A DNA stretch of 21,430 bases from Hondaea fermentalgiana. Taxonomy: Eukaryota > Sar > Bigyra > Thraustochytrida > Thraustochytriidae. Within the stretch, counting starts at the first letter, position 1, and each line of letters opens with the position of its first letter. Positions 17,826 to 21,430 of this stretch are shown here, in pieces. The notes below the pieces were generated by a model. The model saw only the letters and a list, made by a program, of their open reading frames with translations. It was not told the origin of the DNA and did not search any database. Position numbers and translations under genes: made by a program. The stretch is from contig NPFB01000020.1 of assembly GCA_014084085.1 (NCBI GenBank), positions 1-21,430 of the forward strand, given 5' to 3'.

Positions 17826-19850
17826 ATGGCGTCCGGCGCGGGCTCGGACGTCGGCGGCGGCGGCGGAGGAGGAGGAGGGCCTCGGCTGGACGGGGAGCTG
17901 TACGCGAGCATCCGCGCGAGGCAGGAGACGAACCTCTCTGCGGAGGTGGAGGGCCTCGTGCGCGAGACGAGCGCGCTGCTCAGCCCCGCGCCAGCGACGG
18001 CTGCAGGCGCGGGCGCGGCGGGGTCCGGAGGCCTCGATGCGGACGGGAATGCAGACGCGAGGCTAGGCCCCGACGGCCAGCCCGAGTCACCCGCCATCGC
18101 GGATCTGCGGCGCGCCATGAAGCTGCTTGAGCAAAAGGAGGCCGACTTGGAGCTGGCCGCCAAGATTGGCGACGCGCTTTTTCAGGAAAACACAAGGCTC
18201 CGCAAGGAAAATCAGGGCACCGAAGCTCTTCGTGACGAACTCGACGCACGAGACGAAGAGCTTTTGGCTGCTCGCGAAGAAACCAAGTCGCTTAAGCGCA
18301 GGCTCGAGCTGCTCAATACCACCTTGCTTCAGGCAGACGCTTCGAACAGCCAACTTACAGAGCAGCTTCGTGCTTTTCAGGAGCAGAGCTTGCATGCTAC
18401 GTCGCCGGCTGTTCACCGAACAGCTACATCGCCAGGGTCTCCTAACCTGTCACGTACTGTCGCGCACGAATCCATCGACGGCTCGATAACTCGCTTCAGT
18501 GGTGTGAATACACAAGCAATCTCGTCACCAGGCTCCCCGGGCACAACTCTAGAGGACGGTGCTGCAGATCGTGTATTGCCGGATTCTGACAACGCCGTCG
18601 AACTTGCAGCTCAAGACCTTGACGTCGCGCTTGAACGCGCCGAAAAGTGGCGAACGCGGGCTCTCGAGGCAGAGGCGCAGATCGAAGCGATCGGTGCACA
18701 AAATGCCGACACGATCGCGAGCTTACGCGACAAGGTAGACGTTTTAGAAATAGCTCTGCATCGTGCCAAGAAGGAACGTTCGCGCTCCGACATGCTTGAA
18801 GCAGCCTCATCTCGCGCATCCGAGGAACGCGACGATTTGTCGCGCGAGATTGAACTCCTCCAAGCAGACCTCGAACTGCTCACACAGGAAAATGAGCAAC
18901 TGCGCGCTGATCTTGAGGAGTCTCAGGGCATCATTGGCGCGCGGAATACGCGCGAAGATCGCGCCGCAAGTGAACTGTCCAGGGGCACAGGTCCCGAAGT
19001 ACCGCACGTGCCCTCGCTCGAGGACGAATTGCGAGGCCTTCGCGTATCACGGGACTCTGTCTCGTCTGTCACGGATGGACCCGTCGTGCGGGCCCCCAAG
19101 CCAGCGTCTGCCGGGAGAGCTGATGATAGCGAAGATCTGGATCTTCTCTTCTTCCATTTCCATATGACTGCAATGAGCTGTATGAGTCATTTTTCACAAG
19201 CCGGATCTGCAGGCGACAAAATGATTTCACCGGCCACGCTCAACACCATCAATACGATGGACACCCGGAGGATGTACAATGATGCGATTGAGCGTGGAAT
19301 CCCTCCTCACCACTGGATTGGTTACATTCGAGATTGTTTTGCACAAGCGCATCTTCGATCGCTTCTCAAGGAAGGCGGAAATGCATATCGCGGTCTTGCA
19401 GGTCCTCCGCCTTCTTCCCAAGATGGCGAACGAAATCGAGCGTCCTCTTTTGCATCTCTTCCTGAAGGAAGTCAATCCTACTTGGCTCCCTCGCGCGTCT
19501 CTTCACAGGGCCACAGCGGCATGAATGCGAATGGCAGCCAAGGACATGGGCAAGTACAAGGAAGTTCGAGCATGTTTGCGCGACTCTTACATTCAGTTGC
19601 TCAGTCTCCGCCGCGGCAGCCCACGGACTCCAAGCAAGTGTCGTCTGCCGCTGCTGCTGCTACTGCTGCTACTGCTGCTGCTCCTTCTCCTTCACCAATC
19701 AATGCTTCGGCCTTGGGCTCCTCGTTGCTGCCACCGCGTGTCCCCTCTGTACAGAGTTCGAGACGAGGTTCTGTCAACGCTCATGAAATTGATGGACTTG
19801 CCTCCACAGAAGTCATCATCTCGAGCGATGAGCGGGAAGACATTGTATAG
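17826..19850 (+). CDS. Coiled-coil protein with CC1-box/HAP1_N-like segment (candidate dynein adaptor)
   Basis: The start is a strong context (GCC-ATG-G) and the frame runs 674 aa without introns. The N-terminus has a poly-Gly tract (about 10-18). Residues about 94-190 form a coiled coil that opens with DLELAAKIGDALFQEN (AAKIG at 111-115). This matches the start of the HAP1/TRAK/Milton N-terminal region and the AAxxG CC1-box with which several activating adaptors bind dynein light intermediate chain. A Ser/Thr-Pro-rich linker (about 190-250) is followed by a second coiled coil (about 255-400). A compact segment, about 437-515, contains LFFHFHMTAMSCMSHF and PPHHWIGYIRDCF, which I do not recognise. 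The tail is low complexity with an Ala/Thr tract from CTG/ACT codons. By family knowledge such proteins would link dynein to a membrane cargo; here that is inference from one motif and its context. No mitochondrial or Rab-binding domain is recognised. Confidence 0.8.
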   Translation: MASGAGSDVGGGGGGGGGPRLDGELYASIRARQETNLSAEVEGLVRETSALLSPAPATAAGAGAAGSGGLDADGNADARLGPDGQPESPAIADLRRAMKLLEQKEADLELAAKIGDALFQENTRLRKENQGTEALRDELDARDEELLAAREETKSLKRRLELLNTTLLQADASNSQLTEQLRAFQEQSLHATSPAVHRTATSPGSPNLSRTVAHESIDGSITRFSGVNTQAISSPGSPGTTLEDGAADRVLPDSDNAVELAAQDLDVALERAEKWRTRALEAEAQIEAIGAQNADTIASLRDKVDVLEIALHRAKKERSRSDMLEAASSRASEERDDLSREIELLQADLELLTQENEQLRADLEESQGIIGARNTREDRAASELSRGTGPEVPHVPSLEDELRGLRVSRDSVSSVTDGPVVRAPKPASAGRADDSEDLDLLFFHFHMTAMSCMSHFSQAGSAGDKMISPATLNTINTMDTRRMYNDAIERGIPPHHWIGYIRDCFAQAHLRSLLKEGGNAYRGLAGPPPSSQDGERNRASSFASLPEGSQSYLAPSRVSSQGHSGMNANGSQGHGQVQGSSSMFARLLHSVAQSPPRQPTDSKQVSSAAAAATAATAAAPSPSPINASALGSSLLPPRVPSVQSSRRGSVNAHEIDGLASTEVIISSDEREDIV

Positions 19851-20444
19851 CCATAACCATAAGGTATCTCTTTGAAGAGCTTCTGCCCGCTCACGGGATG
19901 AACCGTGCCACCATGGCTTCAAGGTTGGTGTAACGCAGAATTGCATTGTTTCTACCAGAATACGGCGTTGAGAGAAGCGACCGAAAGGTTGCAAAATCCT
20001 TGATGACCTTGCCGACTCGAACTCGACCTCTTATGGACAACAGTAAAATCAGTCATTTCTTTTTATTTTTTGCGGGGGGAGAGGGGGAGGGATGGGGTTT
20101 CGATGTCCTAGGTCTGAGGAGAGCAAACAGGAAGATTCACAGTCCCAATAACAGCAACAGGGGTGGCCTCAGTCCACGTTGGGCACGAAGCGAGGAGATT
20201 ATGAGGGCAACGACCCAATCAGCATAGGATATGTTGCCAAAAGCAGTAAAATAGGATCACGAGACCAGGCGCCGAGACGCTTGCGATTCGAATCTGAAAG
20301 ACTTTTCATCAAATGGGACCTTTTGAAATTGACTTGAAAAAAAAATGACTTTGATTCTTTAGATGATTCTATTTGCTACTTCTTGCAGCTGACGCTGAGC
20401 GACTTATTTACCACGATGCAAGATCGGAACGTTTGCGTTGCGTC
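19851..20444. other. Convergent intergenic region
   Basis: This gap lies between the stops of the coiled-coil gene (plus) and the repeat protein (minus), so it should be the 3' UTRs and termination regions of both. I find no convincing gene. It contains a T-rich run at about 20058-20071 followed directly by a G-quadruplex-type sequence at 20074-20097. Confidence 0.6.
20074..20097 (+). other. G-quadruplex-type motif
   Basis: Four G-runs of 6, 5, 3 and 4 are separated by AGA, A and AT, which satisfies the usual G3+N1-7 rule with very short loops. It sits about 220 nt past the coiled-coil stop on the transcribed-sense strand, where it could form in the 3' UTR or slow polymerase between convergent genes. 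Confidence 0.6.
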
Positions 20445-21430
20445 TTATATTTCCAGCTCTTGCGCCTTGATCACGGTGGTGCTTATCGTAGTCTCGTCAC
20501 GCAAATCTTTGCAGCTTGTCATGCGCGCTCGCTTCTCCATATTTTGGGCATCGTTCTCCTTGCCACTGTCCTTGCGGGTAGGGCTCGACTCGTCGGCCGC
20601 AAAGACCCTTTGAAAAAGCTTGCGGCTTCCGGCTCTTTGACGCGCGCTGATGGGAGCACGAGTACGGAGTGGAGTGACTTGCGCGATTCTGGCCCCACGA
20701 GGCTTGCGTTGCGGAGTGACCGGCGGCATCGTGATGGCGTCGCCGGTGTCTCCGGTGTTCGCCGGCGTCGCATGATCGATTGCCGTTGTCGTGGTTGCCT
20801 GCTTCGGCTGCTGGTTGCCCACAGCCGGAGCCTCGTTTTCCTGAGCACTCACCTCGGCACTTACGTTTTCGCATTGAGACTTCTGCTCTTCTCGGCGTTC
20901 GACTGGGCGCTCGACTTGGGCCGGGGCAGCGAGAGCACGCGCGCCTTGGGAGGGCGCACCGTTGGAGGGCTCCATGAGCTCAAACGGTGTACCCGGCTCA
21001 GTCGATCTTTCGAGTGCAGCTTGCGAAGGCGAAGGCTTGACAACTTCGGGGGCTTGACGCGCGATGATGGGAGCACGAGCACGGAGTGGAGTGACTTGCG
21101 CGATTCTGGCCCCACGAGGCTTGCGTTGCGGAGTGACCTGCGGCATTGCGATGGCGTCGCCGATGTCTCCGGTGTTCGTCGGCGTCGCATGATCGATTGC
21201 CGTTGTCGTGGTTGCCTGCTTCGGCTGCTGGTTGCCCACAGCCGGAGCCTCGTTTTCCTGAGCACTCACCTCGGAACTTACGTTTTCGTCTTGAGACTTC
21301 TGCTCTTCTCGGCGTTCGACTGGGCGCTCGACTTGGGCCGGGGCAGCGAGAGCACGCGCGCCTTGGGAGGGCGCGCCGTTGGAGGGCTCCATGAGCTCAA
21401 ACGGTGTACCCGGCTCAGTCGATCTTTCGA
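20445..21430 (-). CDS. Disordered tandem-repeat protein with cell-cycle-type motifs, 5' partial
   Basis: The frame is open at the right edge: the codons before the Met at 21392 read ERSTEPGTPFEL, exactly the sequence that precedes the second repeat, so the gene continues outside the window. About 327 residues are visible, with no predicted globular or membrane segment. A 139-residue unit (417 bp) starting MEPSNGAPSQGA repeats; the second copy departs after about 112 residues into a unique C-terminus. Each unit has Thr-Pro sites with a basic residue at +3 (TPQRK, TPLR) as in CDK substrates. The unique end has RKLF (cyclin-docking RxL type), SPTRK (CDK type) and GKEND (KEN-box type), followed by a basic MEKRARM stretch. 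These suggest, without proving, a CDK-phosphorylated, APC/C-degraded protein. I recognise no family. Confidence 0.75.
   Translation of the reverse strand, partial: ERSTEPGTPFELMEPSNGAPSQGARALAAPAQVERPVERREEQKSQDENVSSEVSAQENEAPAVGNQQPKQATTTTAIDHATPTNTGDIGDAIAMPQVTPQRKPRGARIAQVTPLRARAPIIARQAPEVVKPSPSQAALERSTEPGTPFELMEPSNGAPSQGARALAAPAQVERPVERREEQKSQCENVSAEVSAQENEAPAVGNQQPKQATTTTAIDHATPANTGDTGDAITMPPVTPQRKPRGARIAQVTPLRTRAPISARQRAGSRKLFQRVFAADESSPTRKDSGKENDAQNMEKRARMTSCKDLRDETTISTTVIKAQELEI
20641..21430 (-). repeat. 417-bp tandem duplication within the repeat protein gene
   Basis: The segments 20641-21013 and 21058-21430 align without gaps at a 417-bp offset and differ at 11 of 373 bases by my count. 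The intervening 44 bases belong to the part of the unit absent from the last copy. The right copy is cut by the window edge, so more units may follow. Confidence 0.93.

Noticed and set aside
20780..21394. Plus-strand open frames repeated at a 417-bp offset
   Set aside because: They are the antisense shadow of the repeat protein; the minus frame alone is continuous through both copies and the window edge.

Overview
The window is nuclear DNA of a eukaryote, probably a compact-genome, GC-rich protist. Long intron-free reading frames alternate with genes carrying a few short GT-AG introns of about 90-160 nt, and intergenic gaps are short. Content fits a stramenopile such as a labyrinthulomycete (thraustochytrid): a plant/protist-type hypersensitive-induced-reaction (HIR) SPFH protein, an ABCC exporter, and Ala/Gly/Ser-rich low-complexity tracts. 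That placement is inference; no rRNA, tRNA or lineage marker is present.

Layout, left to right. 1-4149 (+): ABCC/MRP-type ABC transporter, cut at its 5' end by the window edge. 4306-5600 (-): HIR/SPFH protein, which I resolve into four exons including a 22-nt microexon. 5945-7657 (-) and 8322-10012 (-): tandem paralogs of an unrecognised multi-pass membrane protein. The 8322-10012 copy is intact (530 aa, one phase-1 intron). The 5945-7657 copy has a frameshift and an in-frame stop but keeps both splice sites. A 10-bp-period array abuts the start of the intact copy. 10677-12482 (-): ribonuclease-inhibitor-type LRR protein, preceded by a long GC-rich leader with consecutive strong stem-loops. 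13725-15458 (-): N-terminal acetyltransferase D (NAA40-like) GNAT domain fused to C-terminal ankyrin repeats. 16003-17580 (-): 12-TM major facilitator transporter, divergent from 17826-19850 (+), a coiled-coil protein whose N-terminus carries an AAxxG CC1-box/HAP1_N-like segment, so it is a candidate dynein adaptor. 20445-21430 (-): 3' part of a disordered protein built of near-identical 139-residue repeats and ending in a cluster of cyclin/CDK/APC-C-type short motifs.

The genes do not form one pathway; this looks like an ordinary eukaryotic chromosomal segment. The most distinctive items are the NatD-ankyrin fusion, the candidate dynein adaptor, the decaying member of an unknown membrane-protein pair, the repeat protein with mostly amino-acid-changing differences between repeats, and the hairpin cluster upstream of the LRR gene.
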